Part shown: in pieces, positions 1-6,981 of the stretch
Layout: each line of letters begins with the position of its first letter
Position numbering within the stretch: position 1 is the stretch's first letter
Assembly (NCBI GenBank): GCA_029210945.1
Contig: JARGGH010000007.1
Location: 1 to 64,000 of the forward strand
Direction of reading: 5' to 3'
Source of the DNA: Anaerolineales bacterium
GTDB lineage: Bacteria > Chloroflexota > Anaerolineae > Anaerolineales > E44-bin32
DNA length: 64,000 nucleotides
The notes under the pieces: generated by a model
The model's input: only the letters and a program-made list of their open reading frames with translations
What the model was told of the DNA's origin: nothing
The model's database searches: none
Made by a program: the position numbers and the translations under genes

Positions 1-76
1 GGCTAGCGGTTCGTCGGATCAACGCCCGCAGAGGACTCTCACCTCCTAGCTATCGCCCATGCCGGGCGTACAAGCA

Positions 77-105
77 AGCCCCACCTTCAACATGAAGGTG
101 GGGCT
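77..105 (-). terminator. Terminator-like hairpin after the solute-binding protein gene
   Basis: A perfect 13-bp stem (77-89 with 93-105) closes on a 3-nt loop and lies 13 nt past the stop codon of the minus-strand gene. The T-tract that follows on the minus strand is weak and interrupted, so this is either an inefficient intrinsic terminator or a 3' RNA-stabilising stem before transporter permease genes that would lie to the left of the window. Confidence 0.5.
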
Positions 106-118
106 AATGGATAGCTTT

Positions 119-2536
119 TTACTGCAGCAGCGCGTCGATTTCTTCAGCAGCCTGGTCAAGCGCAGCCTGCACGGACTGATCCCCGCGCAACATGCGTTGG
201 AAGGCGTTGTTGATAGCGCCGTCCATGTCACCCCACTTCGGGTGCGGCACACGCGCCTGTGCCGTCTCGAGCTGCTCGAGGAAGACCGCAAAGTACTCCG
301 GCATACTGGGATCGCCGGTCAACCCTGATAGCGTTGGAATCACACCCACTTCCGCCATCATCTTCTGCGATTCCTCGCTCAGCAGAAACGCCGCCCATTT
401 CATGGCTGCATCCGCATGCTCGGTACCCTCAAAGATCACCAGATCTTCACCCCCAACTACCGAACTCGTCGTCCCGTCCGGCCCGGTGGGGATCGGTGCA
501 AAATTCACCTCGAACTCTGGATAGTTCCCTTTGTAGATATCCACCATCCAGGGTCCATCGATGATCATGGCGTACAAGCCGGTCGCATGCCCGTCGGCCG
601 TTCCGATGCCGCCACCCAACACGTTGGGCGAGATGCAGCCCTGGTCGAACAGATCCTTCAGCATCGTGAAGGCTGCTACACTCTCCGGTCCGTTGATGTA
701 GCCATCCGCAGTGGTGATGTCGTCATCAACGATCTGTCCCCCCATGGCATAGAAGACCGGCGCCGGTGCCCAGAAGTACGTCCCACCCAGGGCGTAGCCG
801 TACTGCTCCTCACCCTCGGTCAGATCGCAGGCCACCTGTGCAAACTCTTCCATTGTCTCCGGCGGTGTCGCCCCACCTGCTTCAAACACCTCCCTGTTCC
901 ACAGCAGCACCTGCGTGTTGGTGTTCTGCGGCAGGCCGTAGTAATGCCCTTCCCAGTAGTTGGTCGACAGCGGTCCCGGGAACGTCCCGGCGATGATCTC
1001 TTCAAAGCCCGGCATCACCCCGTCCAGCTGCATCAGCGCACCCTGGTCGGCGAACTCCGACACCCAGGCGATGTCCAGCCGGGCAGTATCCGGCCCCTCT
1101 TCACCGGCGAGCGCGGTGAGCAGTGCCGGCTTGAAGTCGTCATAGGCATAGCGTGTCGCTTCAACCGTGATGTTCGGGTTGGCAGCTTCGAATGCCGCGA
1201 TCACGTTCCCCAGCTGTTCGGTCTCTGGATCGCTCATCGTGTGCCAGTAGGTGATCGCAGCTGGTTCAACGGATACCTCAACAGGCTCCGCACCAAGCAA
1301 CTCATTGATCTCGCCTGCAGCTTGATCAAGTGCAGCCTGCACGGACTGATCCCCGCGCAACATGCGTTGGAAGGCGTTGTTGATAGCGCCGTCCATGTCA
1401 CCCCACTTCGGGTGCGGCACACGCGCCTGTGCCGTCTCGAGCTGCTCGAGGAAGACCGCAAAGTACTCCGGCATACTGGGATCGCCGGTCAACCCTGATA
1501 GCGTTGGAATCACACCCACTTCCGCCATCATCTTCTGCGATTCCTCGCTCAGCAGAAACGCCGCCCATTTCATGGCTGCATCCGCATGCTCGGTACCCTC
1601 AAAGATCACCAGATCTTCACCCCCAACTACCGAACTCGTCGTCCCGTCCGGCCCGGTGGGGATCGGTGCAAAATTCACCTCGAACTCTGGATAGTTCCCT
1701 TTGTAGATATCCACCATCCAGGGTCCATCGATGATCATGGCGTACAAGCCGGTCGCATGCCCGTCGGCCGTTCCGATGCCGCCACCCAACACGTTGGGCG
1801 AGATGCAGCCCTGGTCGAACAGATCCTTCAGCATCGTGAAGGCTGCTACACTCTCCGGTCCGTTGATGTAGCCATCCGCAGTGGTGATGTCGTCATCAAC
1901 GATCTGTCCCCCCATGGCATAGAAGACCGGCGCCGGTGCCCAGAAGTACGTCCCACCCAGGGCGTAGCCGTACTGCTCCTCACCCTCGGTCAGATCGCAG
2001 GCCACCTGTGCAAACTCTTCCATTGTCTCCGGCGGTGTCGCCCCACCTGCTTCAAACACCTCCCTGTTCCACAGCAGCACCTGCGTGTTGGTGTTCTGCG
2101 GCAGGCCGTAGTAATGCCCTTCCCAGTAGTTGGTCGACAGCGGTCCCGGGAACGTCCCGGCGATGATCTCTTCAAAGCCCGGCATCACCCCGTCCAGCTG
2201 CATCAGCGCACCCTGGTCGGCGAACTCCGACACCCAGGCGATGTCCAGCCGGGCAGTATCCGGCCCCTCTTCACCGGCGAGCGCGGTGAGCAGTGCCGGC
2301 TTGAAGTCGTCATAGGCATAGCGTGTCGCTTCAACCGTGATGTTCGGGTTGGCAGCTTCGAATGCCGCGATCACGTTCCCCAGCTGTTCGGTCTCTGGAT
2401 CGCTCATCGTGTGCCAGTAGGTGATCGTGACCGGACCTTCAGGTTCAGGTGTTTTGGAAGGTTGGCACGCGGTGAGGGACATAAAAAGTAGAGTCCCCGC
2501 CAATAAGAAATAAATAGTCTTTCGAATCGCTTTCAT
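119..2536 (-). CDS. ABC transporter solute-binding lipoprotein with two identical binding domains
   Basis: Family 1 (MalE/UgpB-type) extracellular solute-binding protein that should capture a sugar or similar solute outside the membrane for an ABC importer. A signal peptide ends in a lipobox (LTAC), followed by a short PE-rich linker. The protein is about 805 residues, twice the usual 400-450, because a whole binding domain is present twice with a 390-residue period. The two copies are identical over about 365 residues. Only the linkers differ: the first domain ends EINELLGAEPVEVSVEPA, the second EEIDALLQ. The start is placed at the ATG at 2536 because GAGGAG lies 7 nt upstream of it; the in-frame TTG 6 nt further upstream sits too close to that site. 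The gene lies downstream of a ROK repressor in the same direction. No permease genes are visible, so they would be left of the window. Substrate is not predictable. The identity could be real or an assembly error. Confidence 0.85.
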   Translation of the reverse strand: MKAIRKTIYFLLAGTLLFMSLTACQPSKTPEPEGPVTITYWHTMSDPETEQLGNVIAAFEAANPNITVEATRYAYDDFKPALLTALAGEEGPDTARLDIAWVSEFADQGALMQLDGVMPGFEEIIAGTFPGPLSTNYWEGHYYGLPQNTNTQVLLWNREVFEAGGATPPETMEEFAQVACDLTEGEEQYGYALGGTYFWAPAPVFYAMGGQIVDDDITTADGYINGPESVAAFTMLKDLFDQGCISPNVLGGGIGTADGHATGLYAMIIDGPWMVDIYKGNYPEFEVNFAPIPTGPDGTTSSVVGGEDLVIFEGTEHADAAMKWAAFLLSEESQKMMAEVGVIPTLSGLTGDPSMPEYFAVFLEQLETAQARVPHPKWGDMDGAINNAFQRMLRGDQSVQAALDQAAGEINELLGAEPVEVSVEPAAITYWHTMSDPETEQLGNVIAAFEAANPNITVEATRYAYDDFKPALLTALAGEEGPDTARLDIAWVSEFADQGALMQLDGVMPGFEEIIAGTFPGPLSTNYWEGHYYGLPQNTNTQVLLWNREVFEAGGATPPETMEEFAQVACDLTEGEEQYGYALGGTYFWAPAPVFYAMGGQIVDDDITTADGYINGPESVAAFTMLKDLFDQGCISPNVLGGGIGTADGHATGLYAMIIDGPWMVDIYKGNYPEFEVNFAPIPTGPDGTTSSVVGGEDLVIFEGTEHADAAMKWAAFLLSEESQKMMAEVGVIPTLSGLTGDPSMPEYFAVFLEQLETAQARVPHPKWGDMDGAINNAFQRMLRGDQSVQAALDQAAEEIDALLQ
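162..2427. repeat. Perfect tandem direct repeat, 2 x 1096 bp, period 1170 bp
   Basis: Bases 162-1257 recur without a visible mismatch at 1332-2427. The period of 1170 bp is a multiple of three, so the reading frame is kept. The 74-bp spacer between the copies (1258-1331) encodes the inter-domain linker and differs from the sequence at the outer ends of both copies. The repeat therefore has sharp edges, inside the coding sequence on both sides. Confidence 0.95.
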
Positions 2537-2666
2537 CTTCAATCTCCTCGCCCATATGGCAAAACAGCATCTAGCTCCAGATGTTTATCTATGTCGTTCA
2601 AAAGCACCTCCTACTTATCCTGCGAAGAAGGTTTATGTGAGGTCTTCGATAGACTTCCTTCGTATG

Positions 2667-3878
2667 TTAGATCTGTGAAACGGGTACCTTACGGTGTATC
2701 GGTGACTCAAAGAAGTCGCGCAGCACAATGCCGGCTGCCCCACGAGCCCAAGCGTGATCCTCCCAATCGTCAATACGAAGTTCAACATGTTCGCTGAGTC
2801 CCGGCATGACGTAGGTCGGGAGCGCCGCAAACATAGGATCGAAAATAAGATCTCCTGCCCGGATGCCTTCACCACTGATAATAATTAATTGTGGGCAAAG
2901 CACATTGATGAGATTGGCCAGCCCCTGAGCCAGCGCATCGGCGGCTTGATCAAAGATCTCAGTCACCACTGGGTGCCCTTCTTGACCCAGCTTGACTAAT
3001 TCTTCAATATCACTGACCTCTTCATTTGAACGGCCTGCTGCATAGGCATCGGCAGCAGAACGCATTAACGAGGGGTCTGAGACGATCGTTTCCAAACAGC
3101 CACGTTTCCCGCAATCACAGACGACCCCTTCCGGATTAATGACCGTATGCCCAAATTCACCCGCGCCACCATGTGAGCCGTGATAGAGCTGACCATCAAT
3201 CACAATTCCCAGACCAACACCGCGTCCGATGGTAACTGTGAGGAAATGATCAACGCCCTGGCCAGCCCCAAACCATTTTTCTGTTAAGGTAAGCGTGTTG
3301 ACATCGTTATCGAGATATACCGGGACCTCAAGCTTGTCCTGCAGTGAATTTTTCAGGTCGAAATCATGCCAGCCGAAAATGGGCGAATGCTGCAGCACCC
3401 CGGTCTCTGCGTCTACGATACCTGCCAGCCCAACACCGACACCGATCAACTGTTCCTTCCGGATTTCGCCTATTTGCAGAAGGTCAGATATGACATTGTT
3501 GAGAGAATGGATGGCATCGTCCGTTGTGTGGTTCTCGAACTTATCGGTATAGGTCTCAATGAGATTAGCTTCCAGGTCGAGCAATGCAGCGGTGATGTTA
3601 TCTTCGGCCAGTTTCAATCCAACGACATATCCACCTTGAGGATTGATCGAAAGCAGGATGGGCTTTCGACCACCACTGGAGTCACCAGCTTCCTTCTCGA
3701 AGATGATGTCGGATTCGATCAGTTCGGCGGTGATGCCCGAGATGGTTGCCGCGCTGAGGCCGGTGCGTTCGGCCACATCGGTGCGCGAGATTGGTCCAAA
3801 GCGCATAATGCTATACAGCACCGAGGACCGGTTGATCGCCCTTATGAGTTTGCGGTTCCCACGTGGATGTTTGGCCAT
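2667..3878 (-). CDS. ROK-family transcriptional repressor (NagC/XylR type)
   Basis: A 403-residue ROK regulator. An N-terminal winged helix-turn-helix (about residues 20-65, with RTDVAERTGLSAATISG) is followed by the actin-like ROK sugar-kinase fold. The zinc-binding ROK motif is intact (CDCGKRGCLE at about 252-261), as are the GAGEFGH stretch and the LDNDVN segment. ROK repressors lose DNA binding when a sugar or sugar phosphate binds the kinase-like domain. The ATG at 3878 is followed by a well-formed protein, with a weak ribosome-binding site. Upstream lie a near-consensus promoter (3911-3939) and a 21-bp palindrome (3884-3904) covering the expected transcript start, which points to autorepression. 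The solute-binding gene 130 bp downstream, in the same direction, is the likely regulated target, so the inducer is probably the transported sugar. Confidence 0.9.
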   Translation of the reverse strand: MAKHPRGNRKLIRAINRSSVLYSIMRFGPISRTDVAERTGLSAATISGITAELIESDIIFEKEAGDSSGGRKPILLSINPQGGYVVGLKLAEDNITAALLDLEANLIETYTDKFENHTTDDAIHSLNNVISDLLQIGEIRKEQLIGVGVGLAGIVDAETGVLQHSPIFGWHDFDLKNSLQDKLEVPVYLDNDVNTLTLTEKWFGAGQGVDHFLTVTIGRGVGLGIVIDGQLYHGSHGGAGEFGHTVINPEGVVCDCGKRGCLETIVSDPSLMRSAADAYAAGRSNEEVSDIEELVKLGQEGHPVVTEIFDQAADALAQGLANLINVLCPQLIIISGEGIRAGDLIFDPMFAALPTYVMPGLSEHVELRIDDWEDHAWARGAAGIVLRDFFESPIHRKVPVSQI

Positions 3879-3883
3879 AACTT

Positions 3884-3904
3884 ACTTTATTCAGTGAATT
3901 AAGT
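3884..3904. promoter_or_regulatory. Palindromic operator in front of the ROK repressor gene
   Basis: A 21-bp inverted repeat, ACTTTATTCA-G-TGAATTAAGT, matches at 9 of 10 arm positions around a central G. It lies just downstream of the predicted -10 box and ends 5 bp before the repressor start codon, where a bound repressor would block transcription. Binding by the adjacent ROK protein is inferred from position. Confidence 0.6.
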
Positions 3905-3910
3905 ATCTTA

Positions 3911-3939
3911 AGTGTACAGGTTTTTACTTGTAAAGTCAA
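3911..3939 (-). promoter_or_regulatory. Sigma-70-type promoter of the ROK repressor gene
   Basis: On the minus strand, TTGACT (3934-3939) and TACACT (3911-3916) are separated by 17 bp, with TG directly before the -10 hexamer. Predicted transcription start is near 3904, inside or at the edge of the palindrome. Confidence 0.65.
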
Positions 3940-4337
3940 TCACGAATCGCCTGCCTCAGCGGAAATGGGGTTTGAATTTAAATTAGGTTGTGAAGTAATT
4001 GCTTTGGATTAGCTGCGAAATGTTAGAGGATCTCGATCGGCAACAACGAACTAGTTGCACCAGCTGCATTCTCCTGGTGGCCCATGAAGATACTTTGAAA
4101 ATGAACATCCGCATTATAAATACCACAGTTCATGCTTCCCTGATGGTTTGTGCTCATAACCCATCGCTTTCCGATAAGACTGAATATTCGATGTTCTTGA
4201 TTCTGCTCGATAAGTATTGAAGTCTCAATTACTGCTGATATTGATTACTATCGACAGGATATTATGGCCTAATCGCCCATCATCAATGATATCCGGCACT
4301 TCCCAGTTCCGATACAGGTGGGATTCGAACCTGGGAC
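3940..4337. other. Gene-free stretch between the ROK gene and the broken IS element
   Basis: No convincing gene is seen. The only plus-strand reading frame here (3999-4220) has no ribosome-binding site and no recognisable features. Near its end (about 4312-4335) lies a minus-strand sequence resembling the T-arm of a tRNA (GGTTCGAATCC), but it cannot form a full 5-bp T stem, so it is read as a remnant. Confidence 0.5.
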
Positions 4338-5587
4338 CTAGATGACAAGTGCCAACACATCGTGGACACATGGTTTAAGGTTCTTCTGAATCGGTAAAGC
4401 CCCATTCAAACACCATTGCCGGAACCGATATTCATGCTCATCGATCAAGCTCCCATCCAGGAATACGAGAAGGCGTTGATCAGCAACATCAATTGTAAGT
4501 CGAACATATTCATACCTGGCTTCCGGTGGAGCCATGAAAGTCTCCCCAAAAACATCCAACAGACCATCACTTCGAACAAAGCGAATGAGGTGATAGCGCC
4601 CATGCTCTGGCTTAGCCAGGGGATGGCGGGGAGCTTGCTGGGTCGGTGGGAACCGCAGCTTTGTGCCACAGGTTTCGAGGGCCTGCTTTGGAGTCTTTCC
4701 ACCCAATTTTGAGTAGCGATAGCGGCTGTTGTGTCTAGCCTCAAAACGAAGGCTCTCATGGAGAAGATCTGCTAGCGAAAACATGTCGACGCGACGAAGA
4801 AACTTATCCTCCCAGTGATCATTGAACTTCTCCACTACTCCATTTCGCCATGGTTCTCCTGGCGGAATGAACCAGACCTCAATGTCGTTGTGTAAGCAGA
4901 GCCGGATTAGCTTTCCCATTCCTCAAGGATGGGCGCGGCTGCCATAGAAGATGGCCTCATTGTCGACCTGTTGATGCTCTGGCATCCCTAAGCGCAGCCA
5001 GGTCTCCCAGACGGCGTCTATGGTGCTCTGACCTGCCCTCTGAAGAACAGGCTGCACACCGCACAGCGCCCGCTCGCCAGGTCCACGCTATTCAAGCTGT
5101 AGAAGCGAACAGGACCCTGGAGGTATCGAGGTCCAACGAAATCGGATTGATGGACTGCTCCTGGCTCTTTGGGGATCGGCCCTGGATACTTTTTCCCTTT
5201 CGGCTTGTAGCACCCCTGACGGCGGCTGACGAGATTGTGCCGCACCAAGATGCGCCCGATTGTACGCACTGAAGGCAAAGGGTGGATCTCCAAATCTTCC
5301 AGCTCCCATCGGATTGCCTGCGCGCCGTGAAACAAATTCTGTCTCTCCAGGCGCTTGCGCACGGCAATCACAAGCTCTTCGATTTCATGGTGGGTCTGTG
5401 TAGGTCGACTCTTGGGTTGTCGGGATCGTTCTCGATACCAGTGCGGGTCCCCAGACTTGGAACGCTCCAACCATTTGTAGATCCAGCTAGTGGAGTAACC
5501 CATCGAAGCGCAAATGGCCGTCGCACTTTCTCCTGCCTTGTATCGTTGGATAGCTCTGCGACGGTCTGCTTCTGGATCCTTGAGCAT
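4338..5587 (-). pseudogene. IS481-like DDE transposase, broken by a frameshift and a stop codon
   Basis: The N-terminal part (5587 to about 5055) has a helix-turn-helix of the resolvase/IS481 type and a first DDE aspartate in HQSDFVGP. The remainder is in another frame. Reading continues after a one-base shift near 5055, through a segment containing QVDNEAIF (second aspartate), then meets a TGA at 4923-4925, where CGA would give a sensible HPRGMG. The C-terminal part (4919-4338) carries the third acidic residue in NGVVEKFN. All three catalytic residues can be found, but two lesions separate them, so no functional protein is expected. Inactivation looks fairly recent, since only two changes are needed to restore the frame. 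The family is inferred from motif layout. Confidence 0.85.
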
Positions 5588-5709
5588 GTCTTCCTCCTAA
5601 TTGCGTGGGGAAAGACATATATCACAGACCACTCCCGAGAAATACGGGAGATGAGACTGTCCACGATGTCATGGCAGTTCCTACTGTCCACAATGTCATG
5701 GCATTCATC
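4347..5709. mobile_element. Remnant IS481-like insertion sequence with imperfect terminal inverted repeats
   Basis: The transposase pseudogene is flanked by inverted ends. TGTCCACGATGT at 5658-5669 matches the reverse complement of 4357-4368, and a further TGGCA is shared outward on both sides (about 19 of 22 positions). The right end contains a second diverged copy of the terminal sequence. No clear target-site duplication was found, so the outer limits are approximate. Confidence 0.6.
5656..5709. repeat. Two tandem 27-bp copies of the IS terminal sequence
   Basis: ACTGTCCACGATGTCATGGC at 5656 recurs 27 bp later as ACTGTCCACAATGTCATGGC at 5683, with one difference in the first 20 bases. The left end of the element carries only one copy. 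A doubled transposase-binding site or the scar of a second insertion would explain it. Confidence 0.7.
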
Positions 5710-5724
5710 ACCTAGAGGTTATTG

Positions 5725-5845
5725 GTTCGAATCCTAGATATGCACCCTACCCATCTTTGTTTTGCGAGAATCTGAAAAACCGTATGGAAATCAACATCCC
5801 GGGCTAATATCCTCAGGATCCTAGGTTCGAATCCTGAAATGCATA
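5725..5845 (+). other. Two degenerate tRNA 3'-half-like remnants
   Basis: GGTTCGAATCC, the T-loop consensus, occurs at about 5733 and again at about 5824. Each is followed by an acceptor-like sequence (ATGCACC and ATGCATACC). Neither has a five-pair T stem nor a recognisable 5' half, so neither is called a tRNA. The rest of the 5588-5902 gap holds the IS right end and otherwise nothing recognisable. Confidence 0.4.
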
Positions 5846-5872
5846 CCTTAACACTGTCTATTAACGAAAGAA

Positions 5873-5892
5873 AAGCGCCCTTTCGGGCGCTT
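5873..5892 (-). terminator. Intrinsic terminator of the initiator tRNA gene
   Basis: Eight-bp GC-rich stem AAGCGCCC/GGGCGCTT with a GAAA loop on the minus strand, followed by a TTTTCTTTC tract. It starts 11 nt past the tRNA 3' end. Confidence 0.85.
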
Positions 5893-5902
5893 CCCTTTAA
5901 GG

Positions 5903-5974
5903 TAGCGGGGCCTGGATTCGAACCAGGGACCTTCAGGTTATGAGCCTGACGAGCTGCCACTGCTCCACCCCGCA
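5903..5974 (-). tRNA. Initiator tRNA-Met (CAT)
   Basis: The cloverleaf is complete: acceptor GCGGGG/CCCCGC, short D arm GAGC-7-GCTC, anticodon loop CTCATAA between TCAGG and CCTGA, and T arm CCTGG-TTCGAAT-CCAGG. Position 1 and position 72 are both T, so they cannot pair. An unpaired 1-72 is the hallmark of bacterial initiator tRNA. The GGTGGAGCAG start also resembles E. coli fMet tRNA. Only two of the three consecutive G-C pairs usually found in the initiator anticodon stem are present (A29-T41 replaces one). CCA is not fully encoded. Confidence 0.93.
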
Positions 5975-6007
5975 ACGGTATTCTTTTGTCCCCCCCATCG
6001 GTCTGGA

Positions 6008-6035
6008 ATTATAACACAGCGACCTCGTGCGTCAA
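6008..6035 (-). promoter_or_regulatory. Promoter of the initiator tRNA gene
   Basis: On the minus strand, TTGACG (6030-6035) and a perfect TATAAT (6008-6013) are 16 bp apart, 33 bp upstream of the mature tRNA 5' end. Confidence 0.75.
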
Positions 6036-6276
6036 GGTCGGACTTTACATAAGTGGGAATTGGGAGTTGGGAATTCGGGATCAGGAATCTGGGTTATAGG
6101 ATGGGGAGATTGGGGCACCCGTGCATCTGGCAAGTCAGAAGCCCGGTCTGGCAAGCATCCATGGGGCAGAGATCACTGGCACGTTCATCTGACCGGTTCC
6201 CTCCGCGGCCTCGTTCAATTCCGGGGACTTACAGAAGGCGCGCTGCAGTCCCTCCGATGGAATATCGATTGATTCT
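6036..6276. repeat. Gene-free spacer with degenerate GGGAATTGGG/GGGATCAGG-type repeats
   Basis: Bases 6053-6120 are a run of short G-rich words (GGGAATTGGGAGTTGGG, GGGATCAGG, GGGGCACCC). Related words fill other intergenic gaps in this window. No gene is supported here; the plus-strand open frames overlap the FtsB-like gene antisense and have no recognisable content. Confidence 0.5.
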
Positions 6277-6675
6277 TCAGTTCCCAAACAACAGCGCCCA
6301 CCAGACCTGGAAATTTCCTGGCGGCTCGCTGCGCGCGCTATCGCTGGCCTGCATTGTGCGCGCCGTGCCAGGGGGCGCAACCGGGATTACGAGCACCTCG
6401 CCCTCCCGCACCAGCTTCGCATCAGCATGCGCCCAATCGGCAATGTGCGCCTCGCTCGTCGCCCCGGCGACCCGCGTGGCGAGATCGACCTGTTCCGTGG
6501 ATAGCGCGGCGACCTCTGTGGAGAGGACATGCGATTCGCGCTCTAACCGGCGCGCGTTCGCCATCCGTCCGTTGAGATCCCCGATGATCAGGATCCCCAA
6601 GACCGTCAGCACTAAAATCATCCAAGTGGATAACCGGTTGCCTTCTTGAGTATCTCTTGACATGTCCACTGACAT
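6277..6675 (-). CDS. FtsB/DivIC-like septum formation initiator protein
   Basis: A 132-residue protein with the architecture of FtsB/DivIC cell-division proteins. It has a short cytoplasmic N-terminus, one membrane helix (about 18-37, TWMILVLTVLGILIIGDL), then a coiled coil (about 38-75) and a conserved small globular part with a REGEVLVIPVAP stretch. Such proteins join FtsL and FtsQ in the divisome and sit outside the membrane with the coiled coil. It lies between two tRNA genes, each with its own promoter or terminator, so it is probably a separate unit or gets read-through from tRNA-Leu. The start at 6675 is uncertain: a second ATG at 6663 is equally possible and neither has a strong ribosome-binding site. 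Assignment is by architecture, since this family is weakly conserved. Confidence 0.7.
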   Translation of the reverse strand: MSVDMSRDTQEGNRLSTWMILVLTVLGILIIGDLNGRMANARRLERESHVLSTEVAALSTEQVDLATRVAGATSEAHIADWAHADAKLVREGEVLVIPVAPPGTARTMQASDSARSEPPGNFQVWWALLFGN

Positions 6676-6725
6676 CTTACTTCACCGCACTACGGGGTGC
6701 AAGAAGCGTGCAACCCGGAAAGAAA

Positions 6726-6745
6726 AAAGCCCCGATCGGGGCTTT
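6726..6745 (-). terminator. Intrinsic terminator of the tRNA-Leu gene
   Basis: Eight-bp stem AAAGCCCC/GGGGCTTT with a GATC loop, followed on the minus strand by further T residues. It starts 5 nt past the tRNA 3' end. Confidence 0.85.
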
Positions 6746-6750
6746 CAAGG

Positions 6751-6835
<85 letters not shown>

Positions 6836-6845
6836 TCGCAGAGTT

Positions 6846-6873
6846 ATTCTACCGGAAAGCAGGTTCAGGTCAA
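6846..6873 (-). promoter_or_regulatory. Promoter of the tRNA-Leu gene
   Basis: Minus-strand TTGACC (6868-6873) and TAGAAT (6846-6851) are separated by 16 bp and lie 10 bp upstream of the mature tRNA. Confidence 0.6.
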
Positions 6874-6894
6874 GGGATCAGGGATCCGGCTGCT

Positions 6895-6975
6895 CTGTCA
6901 ATCAGGCACCCCGTCACCCAGGCTCCCTGTCGTCTGAGAAGAACCTGATCGCCTGATCACTGGGTGCCTGGGTGC
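6895..6975. repeat. Degenerate intergenic repeat (GGCACCCAGG / GATCAGGGATC words)
   Basis: A GC-rich patch of short repeated words lies between tRNA-Leu and the smc stop codon. The 15-mer CACCCAGGCTCCCTG (6915-6929) recurs exactly at 43988-44002. Confidence 0.5.
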
Positions 6976-6981
6976 CCTGCG

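Noticed and set aside
416..2491. Long plus-strand reading frames (301 and 360 codons) opposite the duplicated solute-binding gene
   Set aside because: They are antisense shadows, duplicated only because the gene is duplicated. No ribosome-binding site and no recognisable protein sequence.
3999..4220. Small plus-strand frame of 73 codons in the gene-free gap
   Set aside because: No ribosome-binding site, no family resemblance and unlike codon use of neighbours.
4312..4345. A possible tRNA on the minus strand next to the IS left end
   Set aside because: Only the T-loop consensus is present; the T stem has two pairs and no acceptor or anticodon arm is found.
5656..5709. Tandem 27-bp copies considered as a start of a CRISPR array
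   Set aside because: Only two adjacent copies without spacers, and the sequence is the IS terminal repeat.
6053..6649. Plus-strand frames of 81 and 198 codons opposite the FtsB-like gene
   Set aside because: Composed largely of repeat words and antisense to a gene with clear membrane helix and coiled coil.
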